A stretch of 64,000 nucleotides of DNA from Actinacidiphila alni. GTDB lineage: Bacteria > Actinomycetota > Actinomycetes > Streptomycetales > Streptomycetaceae. Position numbers and translations under genes: made by a program. The stretch is from the NCBI RefSeq assembly GCF_900112845.1, contig NZ_FONG01000009.1, positions 186,001 through 250,000 of the forward strand, given 5' to 3'. Of this stretch, positions 56,604 through 64,000 are shown in pieces. The first letter of the stretch is position 1. Each line of letters begins with the position of its first letter. The notes below the pieces were generated by a model. That model saw nothing but the letters and a program-made list of their open reading frames with translations. It had not been told where the DNA came from and did not search any database.

Positions 56604-57689
56604 TCATGACTTCACCAGGCCCTCTCCCCGGCCGCCGAGCGCGAGGTAGACGTCCTCCAGGCTGGGGGTGGCCAGCGTGAAGTCGTCCAGCGCGGCGAAG
56701 GCCGGGCCTCCGGTGACCTCGGCGACCGCGGCGCGGGCCCGGTCCTGTGGCAGCCGCAGCGTCCAGCGGCGGCCGGAGATGTCGGCGAGCGGGCGCAGGG
56801 CGGCGATGGCGGGCAGCGCCATGGGCGGCTCGTCGCGCCAGACCAGGTCGAGCCTGACCTCGTCGGCGACCAGCGCGCGCAGGCCCACGGGGGTGTCGCA
56901 GGCGATGACCCGGCCGTGGTCGAGCACGGCGACCCGGTCCAGGACGGTCTCGGCCTCGATGACGTTGTGGGTGACCAGCAGCACCGTGGTGCCCTGTTCG
57001 GCCCTGCGGCGGCCGACCGCGGCCCACACCGCGCGCCGGGCGACCGGGTCCATGCCGGTGGTGGGCTCGTCGAGCACCAGGACGGGCCGCCGGCCGACCA
57101 GCACCGCGGCGAAGCAGGCCAGCCGCCGCTGGCCGCCGGACAGCCGCTTGATCGGGCGGCCGGCGATCGGGCCGAGTTCCAGCTCGTCCAGGACGGCGTC
57201 GCGCTCGGCGCGGGCGGCCCTGGCGTCCAGGCCGCGCAGCCGTCCGGTGGTCTCGGCGGCGAGCGCGACGGTCAGCTCGTCCAGGGCCGAGGACTCCTGG
57301 CCGAGGTAGCCGACCAGGCGGGCGGCCCGGTCGGGGTGGCGGACCAGGTCGTGGCCGAGCAGGTCGATGGAGCCGGAGTCCGGCCGCAGCAGTCCGGTGA
57401 GCTGGCGGACCAGGGTGGTCTTGCCCGCGCCGTTGGGGCCGAGGATGCCGAACAGTTCACCGCGGCCGACGTCGAGGTCGATGCCGTCATTGGCGCGGAC
57501 CGGGCCGGGTACGGGGTGGCCGGACGGTGTTCCGGCGTCTTCGGCCGCGGCGGTACGGCGGCGGCGCAGGCCGCGGCCCCTGGCCGCGGAACCGGCCGGG
57601 TACGTTCTGACCAGACCGCGCACGGTGCACACCGCGTCGCGGGCTGTGGCGACCGCCGGGGGCGCCGTCTCCTCCGTGCCCGTACTCAC
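56604..57689 (-). CDS. ABC transporter ATP-binding protein (ABC-2/DrrA type) with linker insertion
   Basis: A 361-residue ATPase. Walker A is GILGPNGAGKTTLVRQL, the signature LSGGQRRLACFAAVLVGRRP quoted as KRLSGGQRRLA, Walker B VLVLDEPTTGMDPVARRA and the switch His in LLVTHNVIEAE. The C-terminal part (LRLPQDRARAAVAEV, TPSLEDVYLALGGR) is DrrA-like. Between the first beta-strands ([19 protein letters not shown]) and the Walker A there is an insertion of about 35 mostly disordered residues. The GTG at 57689 starts in VSTGTEETAPP. It forms an operon with the permease. Confidence 0.9.
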   Translation of the reverse strand: MSTGTEETAPPAVATARDAVCTVRGLVRTYPAGSAARGRGLRRRRTAAAEDAGTPSGHPVPGPVRANDGIDLDVGRGELFGILGPNGAGKTTLVRQLTGLLRPDSGSIDLLGHDLVRHPDRAARLVGYLGQESSALDELTVALAAETTGRLRGLDARAARAERDAVLDELELGPIAGRPIKRLSGGQRRLACFAAVLVGRRPVLVLDEPTTGMDPVARRAVWAAVGRRRAEQGTTVLLVTHNVIEAETVLDRVAVLDHGRVIACDTPVGLRALVADEVRLDLVWRDEPPMALPAIAALRPLADISGRRWTLRLPQDRARAAVAEVTGGPAFAALDDFTLATPSLEDVYLALGGRGEGLVKS

Positions 57690-57795
57690 GAGGATCGAGA
57701 GTACGCGCCGCGCGGCACGGGCGGCGCAAGGGGGGCCCGAATCACACGGTTTCCCCCGGACGGGACCCGGTGCGCCGCCGCCGGGACGCGGCGCC

Positions 57796-59019
57796 TCACT
57801 CCCCCGCGGGCGCGTGCTCGGCGACCGCGCGGGCGTCCACCTCGCGCCAGAATCCGGCCCTGATGGCGTACCGGTCGTGCTCGTCGATCTGGTCGTCCTT
57901 GTGGGCGAGCAGGCCGAAACGGGCGGCGTAGCGCAGCAGCTCGCCGTCGATGCGGTGCGGGACGCGCGGGTAGTGGGTGGACAGCTGCTGGAGCTGGCCG
58001 GTGTCGGTGAGCCGGGCGATCCAGCGGCGGGCGAAGACCTGGCCCACCTCGTACGGGTCGCCGCTGACCGCCGTGATGTCGTCCTCGCGGTCCGCCCAGC
58101 GCTGCTCGGCCGAGGTGAGCTGGGCGAGGGTGGGCAGCCCGCTGGTGTCGGGCAGGTCGGCGCCGGGGCCGCGGTCGGTCCAGCCCTTCTCCGACGACCA
58201 GCGCAGGGTGGCGCTGGGCACCGGCTGGGCGGCGGGCGGCGGGGCGGCGTGGCTGCGGCCGAGGTCGGCGAGGTCCTTGGGGGTGGGAACCGCGGGTCCC
58301 GGCGGGGCACTCTTGTCCCGGTGGGTGCTCTCGGCGGCGGCCGGTTCCGGCGCGGCGCCGTTCTTGCCCGGCCGGTCCTCGTGCGCGGCGCCGCCGGTCT
58401 CGGGCAGCGGCGCGGAGAGGATGGCGGCGATCTCCGGGCGCGGCCCGGGCGGCGGGCAGGCGCCCGGGATCTCGCGGGCCCTGATCGCCGCGGTGATCCA
58501 CTCACGGTCCAGCACGCGCCGCTCGTCGGCCTCCGCGACCAGGTCCTCCGACTGGTTGTAGTCCCCGTCGGCGGCCTGCACGGCCCACAGGTGGACGGCG
58601 ACGCCGTGTTCCTTGGCGGACATCATGCCGGGCAGCAGGTCGCCGTCGCCGGTGACCAGGACGACGTCGGAACAGGCCCGATTGCGGGCCAGCTCCGACA
58701 GCTCGGCGTGCATGGCCGCGTCCACGCCCTTCTGCGCCCAGCGGCCGTCCGTCCGGGTGAGCGCGCCGAGCCGTACGGTCACCCGGGGCATCACCCGCAG
58801 TCTGCGGTGCTCCGGTTGCGGAACCCGGTCGGGTGCGCCGTCGAACCAGTAGATCCGCAGCAGCGGCTGGCCGGTCTCCAGTTCGGCACGTTCGCGCAGG
58901 CCAGCCACGACGGCGGCGTGATCGACGGTGATCCGGGACCGCGACGGTTCACCCGCCAGCAGACTCGCCGCGGCGCCCAGCAGATACCCGGCGTCCACCA
59001 GGACGACGCAGCGGTCCAT
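57796..59019 (-). CDS. NYN-domain (PIN-like ribonuclease) protein
   Basis: A 407-residue protein. The N-terminal NYN domain has its acidic metal-binding residues at Asp9 (VVLVDAGYL), in RWAQKGVDAAMHAEL and in VVLVTGDGDLLPGM, a pattern predicted to cut RNA. The middle is a Pro/Ala-rich linker, and the C-terminal about 100 residues (YEVGQVFARRWIARLTDTGQ, AIRAGFWREVDARA) look like the winged-helix OST-HTH-like part that could bind RNA. Substrate unknown. The ATG has AAGAGGTG upstream. The gene is monocistronic, divergent from the small basic protein at 59245. Confidence 0.88.
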   Translation of the reverse strand: MDRCVVLVDAGYLLGAAASLLAGEPSRSRITVDHAAVVAGLRERAELETGQPLLRIYWFDGAPDRVPQPEHRRLRVMPRVTVRLGALTRTDGRWAQKGVDAAMHAELSELARNRACSDVVLVTGDGDLLPGMMSAKEHGVAVHLWAVQAADGDYNQSEDLVAEADERRVLDREWITAAIRAREIPGACPPPGPRPEIAAILSAPLPETGGAAHEDRPGKNGAAPEPAAAESTHRDKSAPPGPAVPTPKDLADLGRSHAAPPPAAQPVPSATLRWSSEKGWTDRGPGADLPDTSGLPTLAQLTSAEQRWADREDDITAVSGDPYEVGQVFARRWIARLTDTGQLQQLSTHYPRVPHRIDGELLRYAARFGLLAHKDDQIDEHDRYAIRAGFWREVDARAVAEHAPAGE

Positions 59020-59244
59020 GTTGCACCTCTTCCGGTCGCCCCCCGGCACGGATTTCCCCCGAGTCTGCCCGAATGCCAAGGGGTTATGACCTCGAACCCG
59101 ATCATCGGCGTGGCGGTGGTCGGTTTTCCGCCCGCCTACTCCACCAACTGCCCGAAATGCGCGCTTCGTACTCCCGTGCAAATCTGATGGCGGCCGATCG
59201 GCCACAAGGCCACCGGCCGAGATCCCCCACTAGGAGAGACGATC

Positions 59245-59415
59245 GTGGCTAAGAACAAGAACCAGAACCGTCAGCGCGGGAACCAGGACCAGCAGCGCGG
59301 CGCCGCCCCCGAGCAGCAGGACCGCGCGCAGGGCACGCTGACCGAGGAGCAGCCGGAGATGGCCGCCCCGCAGAACTTCTCGCGCAAGAACAAGCAGAAG
59401 TTCGGCCACAACTAG
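59245..59415 (+). CDS. 56-residue hydrophilic conserved small protein
   Basis: GTG to TAG encodes a 56-residue protein, MAKNKNQNRQRGNQDQQRGA at the start and SRKNKQKFGHN at the end. It is very rich in Asn, Gln, Arg and Lys and has no hydrophobic segment, so it is probably disordered and perhaps nucleic-acid binding. From memory, proteins with the MAKNKN...FGHN ends are widespread in streptomycetes and of unknown function. AGGAGAG precedes the GTG, and a strong terminator follows. Confidence 0.85.
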   Translation: MAKNKNQNRQRGNQDQQRGAAPEQQDRAQGTLTEEQPEMAAPQNFSRKNKQKFGHN

Positions 59416-59431
59416 TTTCACCGCGTGTGCC

Positions 59432-59464
59432 GCGGGGGCACCCCACCACCAGGGGTGCCCCCGC
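59432..59464. terminator. Terminator after the small basic protein
   Basis: Perfect 13-bp inverted repeat GCGGGGGCACCCC (59432-59444) and GGGGTGCCCCCGC (59452-59464) with loop ACCACCA. It lies between the convergent small gene and dnaE and can work in both directions. Confidence 0.88.
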
Positions 59465-59512
59465 ACTCACGTCAGCTGCCGGGCCGTTCGGGCCGCCCGC
59501 GGATCGTACGTC

Positions 59513-62500
59513 CTAGCCCGCCTGCTGCTGTGCCGCTCCCAGACAGGCAGGCCCGAGCAGCGCCTTGAGGTCACCGAAGAGCGAGGGGTCGGCCGTCACC
59601 CGGTGCCGGTCGAGCCGCAGCACCGTGGTGCTGCGCACGCCCTGGAGCTTCACCCGTACCTCGGTGTTGCCCTTGTGGCTGGAGAGCACCTCGCCGAGCC
59701 GCGCCACCAGCGGCGGGGTCACCTTCACCGTCGGGATGGAGATCATCACCGGCGCGTTGGTGCCCACGTCCGACAGGTCGGGGACCATCAGCTCCATCGC
59801 CACCAGCCGCGGGATGTCCTCCCGCTTGTCCAGCCGCCCCTTGACGAAGACCACGGCGTCCTCGACGAGTTGGGTGGAGACCAGCTGGTAGGTGGCGGGG
59901 AAGAACATGCAGTCCACCGAGCCCGCCAGGTCCTCCACGGTGGCGATCGCCCACGCGTTGCCCTGCTTGGTCATCTTGCGCTGGAGCCCGGAGATGATGC
60001 CGCCGATGGTGACGATCGCGCCGTCGGAGTAGTCACCGGCCAGGGCCGCGATCGCCGCGTCCGTCTTGTCGTTGAGGATGTGCTCGATGCCGAAGAGCGG
60101 GTGGTCGGACACATAGAGTCCGAGCATCTCCCGTTCCTGCGCGAGCAGATACGTCTTGTCCCACTCGATGTCGGAGAAGACCACGTCGAGCCCGAACGCC
60201 GGGGTGTCGTCGTCCTCCCCCGCGCCGCCGAACAGATCGAACTGGCCCTCGGCCTCCTTGCGCTTGACCTGCACCACATTGTCGATCATCGACTCGAAGT
60301 GCTCGGTCAGACCGCGCCTGGTGTGCTTCATGGTGTCGAAGGCGCCGGCCTTGATCAGCGATTCGACGGTCCGCTTGTTGCAGGCCACCACGTCGACCTT
60401 GTCGAGGAAGTCGGGGAAGGTGGTGTACCGCCCCTTGGCCTTGCGGCAGCGCACCACCGACTCCACCACGTTCGTCCCGACGTTGCGCACCGCGGTGAGG
60501 CCGAAGACGATCGTGTCGTCGCCGCGCGGCGTGAAGTTGGCGTTGGACTCGTTGACGTCCGGCGGCAGCACCTTGATGCCCATCCGGCGGCACTCGTTGA
60601 GATAGAGCGCCATCTTGTCCTTGTCGTCCTTGACCGAGGTCAGCAGGCCCGCCATGTACTCGGCCGGGTAGTTGGCCTTGAGATACGCGGTCCAGTAGGA
60701 CACCAGGCCGTACGCGGCGGAGTGCGCCTTGTTGAAGGCGTAGCCGGCGAACGGCACCAGCACGTCCCAGACCGCCTGGATGGCCTGGTCGGAGTAGCCG
60801 CGCTCGCGCATGCCGGCCTGGAAGGGGATGAACTCCTTGTCGAGGACTTCCTTCTTCTTCTTGCCCATCGCGCGGCGCAGCAGGTCGGCCTGGCCGAGCG
60901 AGTAACCGGCGAGCACCTGGGCGGCCTTCTGCACCTGCTCCTGGTAGACGATCAGGCCGTAGGTGATGTCCAGCACCTCGCGGAGCGGTTCCTCCAGCTC
61001 CGGGTGGATCGGGGTGATCTCCTGCTGCTTGTTCTTGCGCAGCGCGTAGTTGATGTGCGAATTCATGCCCATCGGGCCCGGCCGGTACAGGGCCGAGACG
61101 GCGGAGATGTCCTCGAAGTTGTCGGGCTTCATCATGCGCAGCAGGGCGCGCATCGGGCCGCCGTCGAACTGGAAGACGCCCAGGGTGTCGCCGCGGCTGA
61201 GCAGCGCGTACGTGTTGGGGTCGTCCAGCGGCAGCGACAGCAGGTCGATGTCGATGCCCTTGTTGGCCTTGATGGACTTGACCGCGTCGTCCATGATCGT
61301 CAGGTTGCGCAGGCCGAGGAAGTCCATCTTCAGCAGGCCGAGCGACTCGCAGCTCGGGTAGTCCCACTGGGTGACGACGGCGCCGTCGTTCTTCGGCGAG
61401 AAGATCGGCACGTGGTCGATCAGCGACTCGGACGACATGATCACGCCGGCCGCGTGCACGCCCATCTGCCGGACCAGGCCCTCGATGCCCTTGGCGGAGT
61501 CGATCACCTTGGTGACGTCCGCCTCGTTCTCGTACATCGCCCGGACCTCGGCCGCCTCGCTGTAGCGCGGGTGGTCCTTGTCGGTGATGCCGGACAGCGG
61601 GATGCCCTTGCCGAGGACGTCGGCGGGCATCGCCTTGGTGATCCGGTCACCCATGGAGAACGGGTAACCCAGCACGCGGGCCGAGTCCTTGATCGCGGCC
61701 TTGGCCTTGATGGTGCCGTAGGTGGCGATCTGCGCGACCTTGTCGGAGCCGTACTTCTCGGTCACGTAGCGGATGACCTCGCCGCGCCTGCGCTCGTCGA
61801 AGTCGATGTCGACATCGGGCATGGAGATGCGCTCGGGGTTGAGGAACCGCTCGAAGATCAGGCCGTGCGGGACGGGGTCGAGGTCGGTGATGCCCATCGC
61901 GTACGCGACGATCGAACCGGCCGCGGAGCCGCGGCCGGGGCCGACCGCGATGCCGTTGTTCTTCGCCCACATGATGAAGTCGGCGACGACGAGGAAGTAG
62001 CCGGGGAACCCCATCTGGATGATGGTGTCCATCTCGTACTCGGCGAGCTTCTGCCGGTCCTCGGGGATGCCGCCGGGGAAGCGCCGGGCCATGCCGCGCG
62101 AGACCTCCTCGCGGAACCACGTCACCTCGGTGTAGCCCTCGGGCACGTCGAAGCGCGGCATCAGGTTCTTCGGCTCGAACATGCCGTCGGTCTCGACCCG
62201 GTCGGCGATCAGCAGCTGGCTGTTGCGGCAGCCCTCCTGCCACACGTCCGAGGAGTCGATCGCGTACATCTCGGCGGCGGACTTCAGGTAGTAGCCGCTG
62301 CCGTCGAACTTGAAGCGGTCCGGGTCCGACATGTTGGAGCCGGTCTGGATGCACAGCAGGGTGTCGTGCGCCGACGACTCCTGGGCGTAGGTGTAGTGCG
62401 AGTCGTTGGTGACCACGAACGGCGCCTGGAGCTTCTTGGCGATCTCCTCCAGGCCCTGCCGGGCCCGGCGGTCGATGTCGATGCCGTGGTCCATGATCTC

Positions 62501-63064
62501 GACGAAGAAATTCTCCTTGCCGAAGATGTCCTGGTACTCGCCGGCCGCCTTGATCGCCTCGTCCATCTGCCCGAGCCGGATCCGGGTGGAGATCTCGCCC
62601 GACGGGCAGCCGGTGGTGCCCATCAGGCCCTCGGCGTACTCGCTGAGCAGTTCGCGGTCCATCCGGGGCTTGCGGAAGTAGCCCTCGAAGGAGGCCCGGG
62701 ACTGCGCCCGGAACAGATTGTGCAGCCCGACCGCGTTGCGCGCCCAGATGGTCATGTGGGTGTACGCGCCCGCGCCGGAGATGTCGTCCCGCTTCTGGTG
62801 CGGGGCGCCCCACTTGACGGGCTTGTTGTACCGCCGCGACTCCGGCGCGAGATACGCCTCGATGCCCATCACCGGGGTGACGCCGGCCGCCTTCGCCTGG
62901 TGGAAGAAGTCGTACGCCCCGTGCAGATTGCCGTGGTCGGTGATGGCGACATGGGACATCCCCATCTCGTTGCACGCCTTGAACATGTCCTTCAATCTCG
63001 CCGCTCCGTCCAGCAGCGAGTACTGGGTGTGGACATGGAGATGAGTGAAGGGCTGGTCTGACAC
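59513..63064 (-). CDS. dnaE: DNA polymerase III alpha subunit
   Basis: An 1183-residue replicative polymerase (DnaE1 type). The N-terminal PHP domain opens VSDQPFTHLHVHTQYSLLDG with the metal-binding histidines of HVH, and the polymerase catalytic aspartates are in ISMPDVDIDFDERRRGEV. GRGSAAGSIVAYAMGI, the phrase GQADLLRRAMGKKKKEVLDK and the helix-hairpin-helix and OB-fold regions follow in order (VATGTVDCMF-like region at AGSVDCMFFPATYQ). The GTG at 63064 is the homology start, with GGAGG about 12 bases upstream. No proofreading domain is fused. It diverges from a small membrane gene. Confidence 0.97.
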   Translation of the reverse strand: MSDQPFTHLHVHTQYSLLDGAARLKDMFKACNEMGMSHVAITDHGNLHGAYDFFHQAKAAGVTPVMGIEAYLAPESRRYNKPVKWGAPHQKRDDISGAGAYTHMTIWARNAVGLHNLFRAQSRASFEGYFRKPRMDRELLSEYAEGLMGTTGCPSGEISTRIRLGQMDEAIKAAGEYQDIFGKENFFVEIMDHGIDIDRRARQGLEEIAKKLQAPFVVTNDSHYTYAQESSAHDTLLCIQTGSNMSDPDRFKFDGSGYYLKSAAEMYAIDSSDVWQEGCRNSQLLIADRVETDGMFEPKNLMPRFDVPEGYTEVTWFREEVSRGMARRFPGGIPEDRQKLAEYEMDTIIQMGFPGYFLVVADFIMWAKNNGIAVGPGRGSAAGSIVAYAMGITDLDPVPHGLIFERFLNPERISMPDVDIDFDERRRGEVIRYVTEKYGSDKVAQIATYGTIKAKAAIKDSARVLGYPFSMGDRITKAMPADVLGKGIPLSGITDKDHPRYSEAAEVRAMYENEADVTKVIDSAKGIEGLVRQMGVHAAGVIMSSESLIDHVPIFSPKNDGAVVTQWDYPSCESLGLLKMDFLGLRNLTIMDDAVKSIKANKGIDIDLLSLPLDDPNTYALLSRGDTLGVFQFDGGPMRALLRMMKPDNFEDISAVSALYRPGPMGMNSHINYALRKNKQQEITPIHPELEEPLREVLDITYGLIVYQEQVQKAAQVLAGYSLGQADLLRRAMGKKKKEVLDKEFIPFQAGMRERGYSDQAIQAVWDVLVPFAGYAFNKAHSAAYGLVSYWTAYLKANYPAEYMAGLLTSVKDDKDKMALYLNECRRMGIKVLPPDVNESNANFTPRGDDTIVFGLTAVRNVGTNVVESVVRCRKAKGRYTTFPDFLDKVDVVACNKRTVESLIKAGAFDTMKHTRRGLTEHFESMIDNVVQVKRKEAEGQFDLFGGAGEDDDTPAFGLDVVFSDIEWDKTYLLAQEREMLGLYVSDHPLFGIEHILNDKTDAAIAALAGDYSDGAIVTIGGIISGLQRKMTKQGNAWAIATVEDLAGSVDCMFFPATYQLVSTQLVEDAVVFVKGRLDKREDIPRLVAMELMVPDLSDVGTNAPVMISIPTVKVTPPLVARLGEVLSSHKGNTEVRVKLQGVRSTTVLRLDRHRVTADPSLFGDLKALLGPACLGAAQQQAG

Positions 63065-63260
63065 GGGCGGCGATACCTCCGGCAGGAACGGGTGACTCAG
63101 GCGCTGCGTCTGGCGGCGCTGCGAGTCTACGACTCGGGTCCGACAATCCGTGGCGGCTCCCCGCGGTCCGCCTCCGTCGTCCGGTCGCCTCCGGCCGTAG
63201 TCCCATCCGTTACCCGTCTTTAGGTCACACATACGCTTTCCCGTGGCACACTCAGTCGCC

Positions 63261-63935
63261 ATGGAGGACATACGGCCGAGGCTGAGGGCGCTGCGCGCTG
63301 CCCTTTTCGCCGCGCTGTGCGTGACCCTCTCCTCCACCTCCCACACGCTGATGTCGCGGACCCCGCTGCCGCTGGCGGTGGTCTGCGGGGCGTTCGGCGG
63401 CGTCTTCGTGCTGGCGTATCTGCTCGGCGGCCGGTGCGAGCGCGGGTTCTGGCCGATCGCGGGGCTGATGGTCCCGCTGGAGCTGGCCGTGGACACCCTC
63501 TTCACCGCCGGGCAGCAGGCGTGCTACGGGCCGGCCGGCGGTCCGGTGACCGGGTCGTGGTGGTCGTTCCACGAGACGTTCCTGTGCAGTGGCCGGCCGG
63601 TCGGGCCGCCGCTGTCCGCGGTGCCCGGCGGTGCCACGGCGGCGCAGATGCCGTCCACCGCGCTGCCGTGGCTGCTGCTCGCGGTCCATGTGAGCGTCGG
63701 CCTGCTCGCCTCCTGGTGGCTGCGGCGCGGCGAGGCCGCGCTGCACCGGGTGCTGCGGTCGGTGGCCGCCGCCGCCTTCCGCCCGCTGCTGCTGGCCGCG
63801 TCGGCCCGTACCCGGCTCACCGCGGCGCCCCGCCGGGTCCGCCCGGCCACCGCCGCCCCGGCCGGGCCGCACACCGCCCGCCCGCTGCTGCACTCCGTCG
63901 TACGCCGGGGTCCGCCCGTCGCGGTCGCAGTCTGA
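63261..63935 (+). CDS. Small multi-pass membrane protein, unknown function
   Basis: A 224-residue protein with about four hydrophobic segments (AALRAALFAALCVTLSSTSH quoted as LRAALFAALCVTLSSTSH, AVVCGAFGGVFVLAYLLGG, FWPIAGLMVPLELAVDTLF, LPWLLLAVHVSVGLLASWWL) and an Arg/Ala/Pro-rich cytoplasmic tail. I do not recognise the family by name. The ATG at 63261 has no ribosome site; a GTG six codons earlier is possible. It starts just after a TACGCT-like sequence, so leaderless translation may occur. It lies divergent from dnaE and just upstream of a further gene that begins at the window edge. Confidence 0.75.
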   Translation: MEDIRPRLRALRAALFAALCVTLSSTSHTLMSRTPLPLAVVCGAFGGVFVLAYLLGGRCERGFWPIAGLMVPLELAVDTLFTAGQQACYGPAGGPVTGSWWSFHETFLCSGRPVGPPLSAVPGGATAAQMPSTALPWLLLAVHVSVGLLASWWLRRGEAALHRVLRSVAAAAFRPLLLAASARTRLTAAPRRVRPATAAPAGPHTARPLLHSVVRRGPPVAVAV

Positions 63936-63990
63936 CCGTCGTACCGGCACCACCCCTCATACACCCCACGCGTCATCACGGAGATCCCCC

Positions 63991-64000
63991 ATGAGCAGCA
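63991..64000 (+). CDS. Start of a further gene (cut by window edge)
   Basis: ATG at 63991 preceded by ACGGAGATCCCCC. Only three codons (Met-Ser-Ser) are visible, so the product cannot be named. It lies 55 bp after the membrane gene on the same strand and could be in one operon with it. Confidence 0.35.

Noticed and set aside
59603..63061. 1152-codon open frame on the plus strand opposite dnaE
   Set aside because: Same mirror effect; the translation has no domain and dnaE is clear.

Overview
The window is high-GC chromosomal DNA from an actinomycete, almost certainly a Streptomyces or a close relative (inference). The evidence is strong third-position GC bias with long mirror reading frames, many GTG and TTG starts, ATGA/GTGA start-stop overlaps, Streptomyces-type small proteins (TrpM, an HGH-type membrane protein, a basic GHN-ending protein), the bifunctional isomerase PriA in a histidine operon, an ANTAR regulator of PdtaR type, and PGGY-rich membrane proteins. 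The gene order polA - liv - pyk - gltBD - lgt - trp - his - dnaE resembles, from memory, the core-chromosome order of model streptomycetes. I see no prophage, CRISPR array, complete IS element or large biosynthetic cluster.

Layout. 1-4.1 kb: 5' end of polA (minus), a molybdopterin oxidoreductase of YdeP type, a hot-dog thioesterase and tRNA-Leu(CAA). 4.1-12.9 kb: pdtaR-like regulator, a bidirectional terminator, a branched-chain amino-acid ABC operon (livK-livH-livM-livG-livF, minus) and pyruvate kinase. 12.9-21.8 kb: a Tat-exported 5'-nucleotidase, a coupled PLP decarboxylase / amine N-hydroxylase pair resembling the first two desferrioxamine enzymes but without the later ones, a repeat-rich gap, aminopeptidase N and an uncharacterised HExxH protein. 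21.9-30.3 kb: gltD and gltB, lgt and a membrane-anchored DsbA-like protein.

30.3-39 kb: tryptophan genes trpA, trpB, trpM, trpC and three small membrane-protein genes, cut off from trpE by an oppositely oriented secreted S53 peptidase gene; hisI lies just upstream of trpE. 39-45.8 kb: accessory or regulatory genes, including a MarR / quinone-oxidoreductase divergon and a helix-turn-helix / methyltransferase divergon, both with clear palindromic operators, an MFS exporter and an FBP-domain protein. 45.8-51.8 kb: histidine operon hisD-hisC-hisB-(50-aa membrane protein)-hisH-priA-rid-hisF, mostly with 4-bp overlaps. 51.9-64 kb: a beta-helix membrane protein interrupted by an in-frame TAG, a Lon-substrate-binding-domain protein, a YbaK deacylase, an ABC-2 export pair, a NYN-domain protein, a small basic protein, dnaE and a small membrane protein.

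The genes form a housekeeping block for DNA replication, nitrogen assimilation (GltBD, Liv) and Trp/His synthesis. No trpF is seen here, which fits PriA serving both pathways. The less ordinary elements are the orphan decarboxylase/N-hydroxylase operon, the peptidase that splits the trp genes, the TAG-interrupted gene, short genes missed by length cut-offs, and intergenic inverted repeats of one sequence family.
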